From positions 1 through 64,000 of the forward strand of contig NZ_KB898190.1 in the NCBI RefSeq assembly GCF_000377505.1: 64,000 bases of DNA, read 5' to 3'. Below are positions 1-8,692 of this stretch, in pieces (positions within the stretch are counted from its first letter, which is position 1; each line of letters starts with the position of its first letter). The translations under genes and the position numbers were made by a program. This stretch comes from Paenibacillus massiliensis 2301065 = DSM 16942 (GTDB lineage: Bacteria > Bacillota > Bacilli > Paenibacillales > Paenibacillaceae). The notes under the pieces are model-generated. The model had not been told where the DNA came from and searched no databases. It worked only from the letters and a program-made list of their open reading frames with translations.

Positions 1-154
1 TATCCCAGTCCAGAGGGCAGGTTGCCTACGTGTTACTCACCCGTCCGCCGCTAACTCTCAGGAGAGCAAGCTCTCCATCAAGTCCGCTCGACTTGCATGT
101 ATTAGGCACGCCGCCAGCGTTCGTCCTGAGCCAGGATCAAACTCTCCAATAAAG
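1..154 (-). rRNA. rrs: 16S ribosomal RNA, 5' end (partial)
   Basis: The reverse complement starts near 154 with TTTATTGGAGAGTTTGATCC, the conserved 16S 5' end (27F site), and continues with the universal GGACGAACGCTGGCGGCGTG block. The V1 hairpin holds GGAGAGCTTGCTCTCC, and the sequence then reads GGCGGACGGGTGAGTAAC. The rest of the gene lies left of the window. The V1/V2 text is typical of Paenibacillus, but about 150 bases cannot fix a species. The mature 5' end is placed by similarity and may be off by a few bases. Confidence 0.97.
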
Positions 155-315
155 TTATTGAAAAGAGCGATAGCTCATTTTGAATCTGACGAGATTTAAT
201 ATCTCATTGTTTGAATCTCACTTGCGTGAAATTCGCTCACTCGTTGTTCAGTTTTCAAAGATCAACTTCATTTATTTATTTCTTTTCTTGCGTCATCACT
301 GCATTTCAGCGGCGA
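155..315 (-). other. rRNA operon leader with conserved antitermination/processing block
   Basis: This transcribed leader runs from the predicted start (about 315) to the 16S 5' end. It contains CTTTGAAAACTGAACA (reverse complement of 245-260), a block found in Firmicute rRNA leaders and spacers and linked to box A antitermination and RNase III processing. The assignment as leader is from position and this motif; no coding frame is evident. Confidence 0.7.
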
Positions 316-322
316 CTTAAAT

Positions 323-351
323 AATATATCATGATGAATTATTAATTGCAA
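323..351 (-). promoter_or_regulatory. rRNA operon promoter
   Basis: On the minus strand there is TTGCAA (346-351), a 17-base spacer, and TATATT (323-328), a close sigma-A match. The flanks are AT-rich, as expected for a strong rRNA promoter. Transcription should start near 315 and run into the 16S gene. Confidence 0.8.
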
Positions 352-417
352 GCATTATTTTAATAATTAATTTTCCTATCACTTGTAAGCAGCTCATTAT
401 CCCCGAGTATGAGAAGA

Positions 418-443
418 AGCGGTGAGTGCAAGCCTTCACCGCT
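418..443 (-). terminator. Terminator of safA
   Basis: An 8-bp stem AGCGGTGA/TCACCGCT with a 10-base loop is followed on the minus strand by TCTTCTC. It lies 25 bases after the safA stop and before the rRNA promoter. The U tract is impure, so termination may be partial. Confidence 0.6.
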
Positions 444-467
444 CCATGTTATTTCACTATAATTGCA

Positions 468-2141
468 CTAGCCTTGCAGCCAGGGATTTTTTCGAGAGCT
501 TCCCTTCGTGGTTCGACGTGACTTCGTCACGCTACTCGCCGTTGACTTTTTCTTGGATGAAGATCGAGCACTCGATATTGAAGCTTTACCTGTGGACTTC
601 GTTGCACTCTTCTTCTGCTTCTTTTGTGGAGTCACCCTCGTCGAATCATAGTCTGCTCCTTCTTCAGCACGACATCCGCAATTATAGGGAGGATAAGGTA
701 GCATATTAGCATTAGTGCTTTGAACCTCTGCCTTTTTAGTGACATGCTCCCCTAGTGGCGAATAAGACGTGTTCTCTGTATTCAAATAGCCTGGCGACTG
801 ATTATAGTATGGCATATGCTCTCCATGCCCCCAAGGCGTTGGTGAGAATGGATGGCCACCATAATAGGATGGATACTGTGCAGGGTAGCCCCAAGGCTGC
901 ATCGGCCACATATACCCTGGAGGACATGAATAGGGCGATTCAGTCGCTTGAGAACTAGGCGCCCATGTATTTGCTTCAGCCTGTGGAGCACTTGTATACT
1001 CCGGACTGTAGCCATAAGGCATGTTCATATTTTCTTGGTATCCCATATTTACCATAGGCTGCATGTTCTCATCCGTTGCTGGCATTATATAACTGTTCTC
1101 ATCACCCGCACCAATCCCTGGAAACATCGGGTTAGATGCCATGGAGACGTTAGCTCCAAGGGTAGGATTAGACCCCATGTAAGGACTGCTCCCCATTCCC
1201 ATAGGTGAATTACCCTCAGGATAAGCCGGGGAGTAGGCCTCATAGGCAGGAAGCTGGTAAGACATATAGGGATGCTCTACCGTCTCAGACTGCTCCCCCC
1301 ATGGAGCTACTTGTTGTTTTCCCTTTCCCTTGGACGCAGGCTGGTACATAGGCTGAATATTAGCATTATTGTAGTCAGGCTGGGATAAAGGACTTAATTG
1401 AGGATTGATATTGGACTTCTGCGCTGGTGACATACTTTGAGGCTGATAGGCTACGGGTTCAGGCTGCTTCTTGAAAAGCTCGGAGGCCATCTGTTGAAGG
1501 TCTGGCATTTTCGGCAGCTCAGGCATCGGCTGGCTCTTCTTCGTTTCTTTCGCTTCCACTTTTGCCATATTCTCTTTTGCGTGTTCTATGGCCTTCTCTT
1601 CCTTCCAAGGCTCATTGTACTCAGCCTCTAGCTTCTCATTTTCTTCATTCTCTTCATGCCCTTCATTACTCTCATTAGCTACATTCGTATCTTTTTCCTC
1701 AGGTTTCTCCATCTCTTCCTTGACGGCTGTATTTTTCTTTTTGGCATTCATCTCCCCAGACACAGAAGGCATTTGGGGATTAGCGGAATTAGAAGGTGTA
1801 TTGGCTGCGACGGTACCCGGAATATACACAACCTCACCAACCAGCAGCGCATTTGGATTTTTAAGTTGCGGGTTCGCATCAATCATATCCTTCAGGCTGA
1901 CTCCCCACGCCTTGCTGAGCTTCCATAGCGTATCTCCCTGCTGCACCTTGTGCTCATGGACGATTGGTTTTGTTGGCTGGGTGGCGACCGGTGCAGTCGG
2001 GATTTTCACTTTATCCCCAACGTTCAGGACATCCGGATTTGTAATCTGTGGATTCATGCTGATCAGCTTATCTAGCTCGACATTATACTTTTTAGAGAGA
2101 GAGTACATGCTGTCTCCCTTTTTAACAATGTGTATCTTCAC
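468..2141 (-). CDS. safA: SafA-like spore coat morphogenetic protein (two LysM domains)
   Basis: Predicted 557-aa inner-coat assembly protein that binds cortex peptidoglycan and, in B. subtilis, partners SpoVID. Two LysM domains are visible: about residues 2-49 (KIHIVKKGDSMYSLSKKYNV...) and about 62-109 (HKVQQGDTLWKLSKAWGV...). A charged Glu/Lys linker, a long Pro/Tyr/Met/Asn-rich low-complexity middle and a basic Ser/Lys/Thr tail ending NPWLQG follow. I chose the GTG at 2139-2141 because AGGAGG (2153-2158) lies 11 bases upstream and the SafA family starts with MKIHIV; an in-frame ATG at 2174 lies upstream of that ribosome site. Location beyond pheA matches B. subtilis. B. subtilis SafA has one LysM, so the second is a difference. 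Likely sigma-E expressed, by family. Confidence 0.85.
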   Translation of the reverse strand: MKIHIVKKGDSMYSLSKKYNVELDKLISMNPQITNPDVLNVGDKVKIPTAPVATQPTKPIVHEHKVQQGDTLWKLSKAWGVSLKDMIDANPQLKNPNALLVGEVVYIPGTVAANTPSNSANPQMPSVSGEMNAKKKNTAVKEEMEKPEEKDTNVANESNEGHEENEENEKLEAEYNEPWKEEKAIEHAKENMAKVEAKETKKSQPMPELPKMPDLQQMASELFKKQPEPVAYQPQSMSPAQKSNINPQLSPLSQPDYNNANIQPMYQPASKGKGKQQVAPWGEQSETVEHPYMSYQLPAYEAYSPAYPEGNSPMGMGSSPYMGSNPTLGANVSMASNPMFPGIGAGDENSYIMPATDENMQPMVNMGYQENMNMPYGYSPEYTSAPQAEANTWAPSSQATESPYSCPPGYMWPMQPWGYPAQYPSYYGGHPFSPTPWGHGEHMPYYNQSPGYLNTENTSYSPLGEHVTKKAEVQSTNANMLPYPPYNCGCRAEEGADYDSTRVTPQKKQKKSATKSTGKASISSARSSSKKKSTASSVTKSRRTTKGSSRKNPWLQG

Positions 2142-2282
2142 CTGTTCGCTAACCTCCTCGGCATTCCTGGGCATGGCATTCGCCCTTGTTCGTTAATACA
2201 TCCTATGCAGTTTCTGGGCATATGACATCCTATAAACGAAAAAAATACCGTTCCTCACCAAAAGCAATAATGCAATGACGAG

Positions 2283-2318
2283 AAAAAACCTCTTCAGCCG
2301 TAGGTAGCCAAAGAGGTT
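2283..2318 (-). terminator. Terminator after ilvE
   Basis: On the minus strand AACCTCTT and AAGAGGTT pair around a 16-base loop and are followed by six Ts. It lies 110 bases after the ilvE stop and closes the amino-acid gene group before safA. Confidence 0.8.
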
Positions 2319-2428
2319 AACAGAGAATACATACCCATGTAGGACAAATATCCTGGGGCAATAATTAGGTTGTACTTGGAGGAGAGCAAAGCCACTTCTC
2401 CAATAAAAAGACTATTCGAATTAAAAAG

Positions 2429-3313
2429 TTACTCGGACCATACCTTGTAGCCATCTACAGTTACAATTTTACGGAACTCTTCCAGCAGCTTCAATGTGAT
2501 TGGGCCTGCAACGCCAGCACCAATGGTACGTCCATCCACTTCATAAGCAGCAATGACCTCAGCTGCCGTTCCCGTAAAGAACACTTCATCCGCGACATAG
2601 ACATCATGCAGGGTAAATGGTTGCTCCTTCAGCGTGTACCCCAGCTTATCGCACAGCTCAATAATGGCATTACGAGTAATCCCCTCAAGGGCACCAAGAT
2701 AGCATGGAGGAGTAAATACCGTACCGTTTTTGATGATGAAAATATTGTCGCTGGAGCCTTCGGTTACATAGCCCTGCGAGTTCAACATAATCGCTTCCCC
2801 AGCACCGGCGTAGTTGGACTGGATTTTTACGAGAATGTTGTTGAGGTAGTTCAAGGATTTGATCTTCGGATTCAACGCATCCGGAATATTACGACGTTGG
2901 GAGACGGAGACCGTCTTGAGGCCTGTTTTGTAGGCTTCCTCTGGATAGATCGCAAGCTGCTCTACAATTATGATAACGCTAGCCTTCGGACAGCGATTCG
3001 GGTCCAGACCGAGGTTACCAGGGCCACGGGACACGATGAGACGAATATAGCCGTTACGCATGTCGTTTCGGCGGATGGTCTCAGCCATCACATCACGCAT
3101 TTCGTCCTGAGTCAATGGAATGTTCAATTGAATGGACTTGGCGGAGTCATACAGACGGTCCAAGTGCTCCTTGCATTTAAAGATATTTCCTCCATAAATC
3201 CGAATACCCTCAAAGATTCCGTCTCCGTACAAAAATCCGTGATCGTATACGGATACCTTAGCATTTTCTTTCGTAACATATTCTCCATCCAGATAAATCC
3301 ACTGCTCTGCCAT
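2429..3313 (-). CDS. ilvE: Branched-chain amino acid aminotransferase (class IV)
   Basis: PLP enzyme (294 aa) for the last step of Leu/Ile/Val synthesis, moving the glutamate amino group to branched 2-oxo acids. The N-terminus reads WIYLDGEYVTKENAKVSVYD, and the class IV features are present: SLNYLNNILVK, with the probable PLP lysine in KIKSLNYLNN; EAIMLNSQGYVTEGSSDNIF; and the C-terminal FTGTAAEV. The ATG at 3313 is preferred because GGAGGT sits 7 bases upstream; an adjacent ATG at 3316 is possible. The long start at 3340 would overlap pheA and lacks a ribosome site. It follows pheA closely, so the two are probably cotranscribed. D-amino-acid transaminase is less likely because FEGIR-type BCAT motifs are present. 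Confidence 0.9.
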   Translation of the reverse strand: MAEQWIYLDGEYVTKENAKVSVYDHGFLYGDGIFEGIRIYGGNIFKCKEHLDRLYDSAKSIQLNIPLTQDEMRDVMAETIRRNDMRNGYIRLIVSRGPGNLGLDPNRCPKASVIIIVEQLAIYPEEAYKTGLKTVSVSQRRNIPDALNPKIKSLNYLNNILVKIQSNYAGAGEAIMLNSQGYVTEGSSDNIFIIKNGTVFTPPCYLGALEGITRNAIIELCDKLGYTLKEQPFTLHDVYVADEVFFTGTAAEVIAAYEVDGRTIGAGVAGPITLKLLEEFRKIVTVDGYKVWSE

Positions 3314-3332
3314 CATGGCCACCTCCGCTAAT

Positions 3333-4220
3333 TCAATCAATCTTTATAGTATTGTCTAAATATGGGAAGCACGGGTAAGAACCCAGCACTCGCACTTGGC
3401 ATTTCAGAGCTTCAATCTCTGCAAAGGCTGCCGTGAGCAGTACTGATTCAACCGACTCCATCACTTCAATGTAAAAATAATAACTGCCGAGCTGCTTCTT
3501 CGTCGGTCTGGATTCGATCCGCAGCAGGTTCAAACGACGCCATGCGAAAGCAGCCAGCACCTGATGCAGCGCTCCAGGATAGTCTGATGGGAGCATGACC
3601 AATACGCTCGTCCGATGCCCCTCCGGCTGCCGTTGCAGTACAAGAGGCTGCTGGCCAATCAGGACAAATCTTGTAAAATTATTGTGATGATCCGTGATGC
3701 CACTCGCCAATATGTCCAGCTGATGAGTCTGCGCAGCAAGAGTCGTGCCGATGGCTGCCCAGCCTTGGCCCGGATTTTGCTTCACAATCTCTACTGCCTG
3801 TGCTGTACTGCTGACGCTTTCCAGCTGTGCTTGCGGAACATGCTCTCGTATGAATTTCTGACACTGGGGAATAGCCACTGGATGAGACATAATCTTTACA
3901 ATTTTGCTTAAATCCAGCTCTCCCGACGGAAGGGTGAACTCCTGACTTGATCCGATCAGATTCTGCTTGGAAGGATATACCCACTCCACCTGCATGGGAA
4001 TATCCACCTCATGCACGAGCCAATCCAGATGCAGGCTTACGGAACCGTCGATCGTGTTCTCGATGGGAATGACACTATAATCCGTAGTCCCCTGTGCCGT
4101 TGCCCGGAAAACATCCGTGATCTGCTGATAATGAACCAACTGTGCTGGCTCGCCCGCAAGCAGGTTGTTCACTGCCTCGTGGGATACTGTTCCTTCCTGA
4201 AGCAATGCAATTCGTTTCAT
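3333..4220 (-). CDS. pheA: Prephenate dehydratase
   Basis: Converts prephenate to phenylpyruvate in phenylalanine synthesis (295 aa). The catalytic domain spans about 1-190 with the substrate-site motif NNFTRFVLIG. A C-terminal ACT domain carries GALHQVL and ESRPTKK, the phenylalanine-binding GALV- and ESRP-type motifs, so feedback inhibition by Phe is expected. The usual TRDYG region is TTDYSVIPIENTIDGSV here, slightly divergent. Its ATG overlaps the thrB stop by 4 bases (ATGA), showing translational coupling. Confidence 0.95.
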   Translation of the reverse strand: MKRIALLQEGTVSHEAVNNLLAGEPAQLVHYQQITDVFRATAQGTTDYSVIPIENTIDGSVSLHLDWLVHEVDIPMQVEWVYPSKQNLIGSSQEFTLPSGELDLSKIVKIMSHPVAIPQCQKFIREHVPQAQLESVSSTAQAVEIVKQNPGQGWAAIGTTLAAQTHQLDILASGITDHHNNFTRFVLIGQQPLVLQRQPEGHRTSVLVMLPSDYPGALHQVLAAFAWRRLNLLRIESRPTKKQLGSYYFYIEVMESVESVLLTAAFAEIEALKCQVRVLGSYPCFPYLDNTIKID

Positions 4221-5188
4221 GATTCCGTTTCCCCTTTTATCATATCCAAGAAGGGAAGAACATCCTCCCCGTTGTATACCTTAACTCCATTCGGCTCTGG
4301 ACGCAACCACATAACCGTAGACTCAATACCCGCTTCTTGCATTTTGCTCGTGACATAATTCTCTAGCTCAGCCTTACGGTCTGATCGTCGATCAGCAAGC
4401 ACAAGCAACGTTGGCCCAGCTCCGCTAAGAGCAGCTCCCAGCGCACCATGCTTATGAGCGTCCTCCAGTACCTCTGTCATGCCAGGCACAAGTGCAGCAC
4501 GGTATGGCTGGTGAACACGATCCTTCATAGCTGCTGCGACCTTATCCAACTGCCCCGTCGCCAAAGCCGCCACCAACAGCGATGAATGACTGATATTGTA
4601 TACCGTGTCCTTCATGCCGAATTCCGAAGGCAGAACTTGTCTGGCCTTGGAAGTGGATAATTGAAAATGAGGGATCACGACGAGCGCCTCCAGATTTACG
4701 TCAGGCTCCAATCGAATACAGTCCGCATGCTGTCCATCCCAGATCGCTGTTACAATTCCTCCATACAAAGAAGCCCCGACATTGTCAGGATGATCCTCAA
4801 TGGAGGTCGCCATATCAAACAGCTTGGCATCAGATAAAGGCGAGCCAATCAGTGCATTCGCCGCAGCCAGTGCACCAACAATCGCTGATGCACTGCTCCC
4901 CAGCCCTCTGGTGAGCGGAATATCCGAGTACATCGAGATCTCAAGCTCAGGGACGGCCACATCTGCTGCTTCAAACACCTGCTGTGCCACCTGATAGATT
5001 AGATTACTCTTGTCACCAGGCACCCCCTCCAGCTGCTCACCATACATGTGGAAAACTGTATGTTCAGAAGGCTTCATTTCAATCCAGGCATATAGCGACA
5101 GGGCCATTCCCAAGGTATCGAAGCCTGGACCGAGATTGGCGGTACTGGCAGGTATCTTGACTCTGGAGACTTTGCCTATGGTCGGCAT
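4217..5188 (-). CDS. thrB: Homoserine kinase
   Basis: GHMP-family kinase (323 aa) that phosphorylates L-homoserine with ATP in threonine synthesis. The N-terminus has PASTANLGPGFDTLGMAL, and the ATP-binding loop is RGLGSSASAIVGA at about 94-106; GALGAALSGAGPTLL is the C-terminal GHMP motif. GGAGG precedes the ATG. It follows hom by 138 bases with no threonine synthase gene between, unlike B. subtilis hom-thrC-thrB. Confidence 0.95.
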   Translation of the reverse strand: MPTIGKVSRVKIPASTANLGPGFDTLGMALSLYAWIEMKPSEHTVFHMYGEQLEGVPGDKSNLIYQVAQQVFEAADVAVPELEISMYSDIPLTRGLGSSASAIVGALAAANALIGSPLSDAKLFDMATSIEDHPDNVGASLYGGIVTAIWDGQHADCIRLEPDVNLEALVVIPHFQLSTSKARQVLPSEFGMKDTVYNISHSSLLVAALATGQLDKVAAAMKDRVHQPYRAALVPGMTEVLEDAHKHGALGAALSGAGPTLLVLADRRSDRKAELENYVTSKMQEAGIESTVMWLRPEPNGVKVYNGEDVLPFLDMIKGETES

Positions 5189-5326
5189 GGGCTACAAGCC
5201 TCCTTCCAGCAACACCTTAAGACTGTTCCTTGATTCATATCACTTGCAAGCATTTCGGGATAATCCAATGGTTACAGCTCCTTTTATCGTCCACGTTTCA
5301 GCAAGGGGCTGCTAGAGCTCCCTCTC

Positions 5327-6613
5327 CTATCCTTCTACGCGGTATACGCTTTTGATTCGGCGAATGACACTCAGTGACTCAAAATGGCTCAGTACCTTCT
5401 TCATGTTGGCCTTGCTCGCCATATGGGTCACTATTATAATTTCGGCATTCGGATTATGCTCATTCGGCTGCTGCACTACAGACGCAAGGCTAACTCCAAA
5501 CTCTGCGAACACCTGCGTAATTCGGGCCAGAACGCCAGCCTTATCATCGACATGGAGCAGAATGAAGTTCTTGCAGTACACCTCTTCGTCACTTGTGATG
5601 CTCTTGGTCTTATACGGCACGATCCCCTTCAGTCCGTTCACACCCAGCTTCAGATTCTTAATGACAGCCACCAGGTCTGCTACAACAGAGGTTGCCGTGG
5701 GCATCTCACCCGCTCCAGCACCGTAGAACATCGTCTCTCCTACGGCCTCACCATGAACGAAGACCGCATTAAAGACCCCATTCACAGAAGCCAGTGGATG
5801 GTTCTGTCTTACCAGCGTAGGCTCGACGCTAATGCTGAACTGATCATCCTTACGCTCAGCTATGCCGAGCAGCTTCACTTCGTAGCCGAGACGCTTGGCA
5901 TACAGGATATCCTCACTCGATACCCCGGAGATTCCCCGGACTTGAACGTCGCTTAGCTCCACATTGGATCTAAAGCCAAGTGTACCGAGAATCGCCATTT
6001 TACGTGCAGCATCCAGCCCTTCTACATCGGAGGTAGGGTCCGATTCTGCATAGCCGAGCTCCTGAGCCTCCTTAAGCACCTCTGCATAGGATGCACCTTC
6101 CTTGCTCATTTTCGTCAATATATAGTTGGTCGTCCCGTTCACAATGCCCATGATCTTGGTAATTCGATCCGAAGAGAAGCCCTCAATCAGCGTTCTGATA
6201 ATCGGGATACCTCCGGCAACACTCGCCTCATAGAACACATCGCATTGCTTCTCCTGTGCCTTGGCCAGAATTTCGGAGCCGTGCAGAGCCATGAGATCCT
6301 TGTTGGCTGTCACAATGTGCTTGCCACGCTCCAATGCCTCCAGCAGATAAGTCTTGGTCTTATCTACACCGCCCATAACTTCAATAATGACATCGATCTC
6401 CGGGTCGTGAATGACCTCCCAAGGATCCTCGGTGAGCTTGGATGGTTCAATCGGAATGGAACGAGTCTTCTCTGTGTTCTTTACTGCGATTTTCTCGATA
6501 ACGATCGGTGAGCCAACCTGGCTGCTGAGATCCTCTTGATTGCCTTCCACAATTCGGACAACCCCAGTACCTACAGTCCCTAATCCCAATAAGCCTATCT
6601 TCACCGGTTTCAT
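5327..6613 (-). CDS. hom: Homoserine dehydrogenase
   Basis: NAD(P)-dependent reduction of aspartate semialdehyde to homoserine (428 aa), the branch point to threonine and methionine. A Rossmann motif GLGTVGTGVV is at 10-19, the catalytic region includes GIVNGTTNYILTKM and YAESDPTSDVEG, and a C-terminal ACT domain (about 350-425, HVDDKAGVLARITQVF) suggests threonine feedback. It starts 22 bases after the pheB stop, so pheB-hom-thrB-pheA-ilvE probably form one transcript. Confidence 0.96.
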   Translation of the reverse strand: MKPVKIGLLGLGTVGTGVVRIVEGNQEDLSSQVGSPIVIEKIAVKNTEKTRSIPIEPSKLTEDPWEVIHDPEIDVIIEVMGGVDKTKTYLLEALERGKHIVTANKDLMALHGSEILAKAQEKQCDVFYEASVAGGIPIIRTLIEGFSSDRITKIMGIVNGTTNYILTKMSKEGASYAEVLKEAQELGYAESDPTSDVEGLDAARKMAILGTLGFRSNVELSDVQVRGISGVSSEDILYAKRLGYEVKLLGIAERKDDQFSISVEPTLVRQNHPLASVNGVFNAVFVHGEAVGETMFYGAGAGEMPTATSVVADLVAVIKNLKLGVNGLKGIVPYKTKSITSDEEVYCKNFILLHVDDKAGVLARITQVFAEFGVSLASVVQQPNEHNPNAEIIIVTHMASKANMKKVLSHFESLSVIRRIKSVYRVEG

Positions 6614-6635
6614 GATATCCCCTCACTATTCCAAC

Positions 6636-7088
6636 TTAGATCACACCCATGTACCCCTGTCCAATCATACGGACTCTCTTGACTCCTGCAACGCTTTGCA
6701 GATCCTCCAGCATACCCCCAAGATCCTCATTCAACCTCGACATTTCCACAGAAATGACCACGTTGGCTCGGCCCTGCAGTGGAATGCTCTGCTGAATCGT
6801 CAAGACATTCCCTCCATGCTCTGCTACCATTGCCAATACCCTGGATAATAATCCTGATTGATGCTCTAGATCAATAGAGACATTCACAATGCGCTCTCGT
6901 TCGAGCTGATTGATCAGGTGGATACCATCTTTGTATTTATAAAAAGCGCTTCTACTCAGGCCCACCTGCTCTACGGCTTCATGAACTGTCTTGACGTCCC
7001 CGGAGGCTAGAAGCTGTTTCACTTGAATCGTCTTCACAATGGCTTCAGGCAAAATATCCTCATTAACCAAATAGTAGCGTTCTTTCAC
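6636..7088 (-). CDS. pheB: ACT domain protein PheB
   Basis: Small regulatory protein (150 aa). The N-terminal half (about 10-60) is HTH-like (VHEAVEQVGLSRSAFYKYKDG), and an ACT domain fills 70-145 (IDLEHQSGLLSRVLAMVAEHGGNVLTI). This is the B. subtilis PheB/YszB family that sits between obg and pheA. No enzyme activity is evident; a role sensing an amino acid is an inference from the ACT fold and the neighbours. Confidence 0.88.
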   Translation of the reverse strand: MKERYYLVNEDILPEAIVKTIQVKQLLASGDVKTVHEAVEQVGLSRSAFYKYKDGIHLINQLERERIVNVSIDLEHQSGLLSRVLAMVAEHGGNVLTIQQSIPLQGRANVVISVEMSRLNEDLGGMLEDLQSVAGVKRVRMIGQGYMGVI

Positions 7089-7238
7089 AAACGTCCTCTC
7101 CTCAAAGACTTATGTTTTCATATAGAGGACATTATATCGAAAGAAATGAATTAGAGCAATAACTTTATGTCCCGATGAGCCAAGTGTCCCTATTACACCA
7201 GATGTAAGGTAAGACTCCCATGAATCATTTGTATATGC

Positions 7239-7275
7239 AAAAACACGACCCTCGCTCTATAGCAAGGATCGTGTT
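7239..7275 (-). terminator. Terminator between obg and pheB
   Basis: On the minus strand AACACGA...TCGTGTT pair, with inner CCTTGCT/AGCGAGG, and TTTTT follows. It lies about 90 bases after the obg stop and 150 bases before pheB, separating the spo0B-obg unit from the amino-acid genes. The rest of 7089-7366 shows nothing recognisable. Confidence 0.8.
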
Positions 7276-7366
7276 CTTCATATGTGAATCTAATATTCAT
7301 GCATAGAGGCTTTGCCCCTATGACCTTCTGATCAGTATCCACTACAATTGAGGGATGTCTGCTGAC

Positions 7367-8677
7367 TTAGTAGTAACTGCTACCCTCAACGAATTCAAAT
7401 TCAAAATCATTAATGCGCACAATCGTGCCATCCTTGGCACCGCGCTTCCGCAGCTCGTCATCCACCCCCATGTGGCGCAGTGTTCTGGCCAGCTTGAGAA
7501 TTGCCTCATGCGACGTTAGCTGCATCCGCTTCATCATACGTTCGATCTTCACGCTCTCGACAACGAAGATGTCGTTCTCTCTCACGATACGGAAGCTGTT
7601 ATCTTCCTCCGTCTCCAGCTTGTACACCTTACGCTCCTGAAGCTCTGCTACTTCCTCAACGTCTGGCTCATCAGGAATCTGATCCAGCAGCTCGGCTGCG
7701 CGATATAGTAGCTCCTGAATACCTTGGCGTGTAAGTGAGGAAATCGGAAGAATTTCGAGATCCGGACGTACCTCAGCTACCTGACGGCGGAACTCCTCCA
7801 GATGCTCAGCAGCTTCCGGCATATCCATCTTGTTGGCTGCAACGATCTGCGGACGGGACTCCAGATTCGCATTGTACTGTCTAAGCTCCTCATTGATCTT
7901 CAACCAGTCATCATAAGGATCACGGCCCTCTGAGCCTGCCATATCCACGACATGGATAATGATGCGTGTACGCTCAATGTGACGGAGGAACTCATGACCA
8001 AGCCCTACACCCTCACTGGCACCTTCAATCAGCCCTGGAAGGTCAGCCATAACAAAGCTACGTCCATCTCCCGCTTCGACAACACCAAGATTCGGTGTAA
8101 TGGTTGTAAAATGATAGGCTCCAATCTTCGGAGTAGCAGCCGATACAACGGACAGCAGTGTGGATTTGCCGACACTAGGGAATCCGACAAGTCCGACGTC
8201 AGCCATGACCTTAAGCTCCAGCGTAATATAACGCTCCTGTCCATCTTCACCATTCTCAGCCAATTCAGGTGCAGGATTAGCTGGCGTAGCAAAACGCATA
8301 TTCCCACGTCCACCACGTCCACCTCTGGCAACGATAACCTCTTGCCCATGGCGGGTCATGTCGGCAAGCATCTCACCAGAATCATCATCCAGAATCATGG
8401 TACCTGGCGGTATACGAACGACCATATGCTCCGCGTTGGCGCCATGCTGACTCTTGTTACGCCCTTTCTCGCCTTTAGGTGCTTTGAAGTGACGCTGATA
8501 ACGAAAGTCCATCAAGGTACGAAGACCCTCGTCTACACGAAAGATCACATGACCACCTTTTCCACCATCACCGCCCGCTGGACCTCCATTAGGCACATAC
8601 TTCTCACGACGGAACGCTACGAGTCCATCCCCGCCGTCTCCGCCTTTGACATAAATTTTGGCTTTATCTACAAACAT
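7367..8677 (-). CDS. obg: Obg GTPase (CgtA)
   Basis: Essential GTPase of late 50S ribosome assembly that also affects Spo0A activation (436 aa). The glycine-rich Obg fold covers about 1-158 ([18 protein letters not shown]). The G domain shows GFPSVGKST (G1), [16 protein letters not shown] (G3) and NKMD (G4). A C-terminal OCT domain ends [10 protein letters not shown]. The ATG is 15 bases after the spo0B stop, as in B. subtilis, so the two are coexpressed. Confidence 0.97.
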   Translation of the reverse strand: MFVDKAKIYVKGGDGGDGLVAFRREKYVPNGGPAGGDGGKGGHVIFRVDEGLRTLMDFRYQRHFKAPKGEKGRNKSQHGANAEHMVVRIPPGTMILDDDSGEMLADMTRHGQEVIVARGGRGGRGNMRFATPANPAPELAENGEDGQERYITLELKVMADVGLVGFPSVGKSTLLSVVSAATPKIGAYHFTTITPNLGVVEAGDGRSFVMADLPGLIEGASEGVGLGHEFLRHIERTRIIIHVVDMAGSEGRDPYDDWLKINEELRQYNANLESRPQIVAANKMDMPEAAEHLEEFRRQVAEVRPDLEILPISSLTRQGIQELLYRAAELLDQIPDEPDVEEVAELQERKVYKLETEEDNSFRIVRENDIFVVESVKIERMMKRMQLTSHEAILKLARTLRHMGVDDELRKRGAKDGTIVRINDFEFEFVEGSSYY

Positions 8678-8692
8678 GCAATTTCACCTTCC

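Noticed and set aside
2142..2260. Sigma-E promoter for safA (TCATATG ... CATAGGAT)
   Set aside because: Boxes resemble sigma-E but the spacing is several bases too short to claim.
2606..3331. Long plus-strand frame (241 codons) opposite ilvE
   Set aside because: Shadow of a well-supported gene on the other strand; no ribosome site or recognisable protein.
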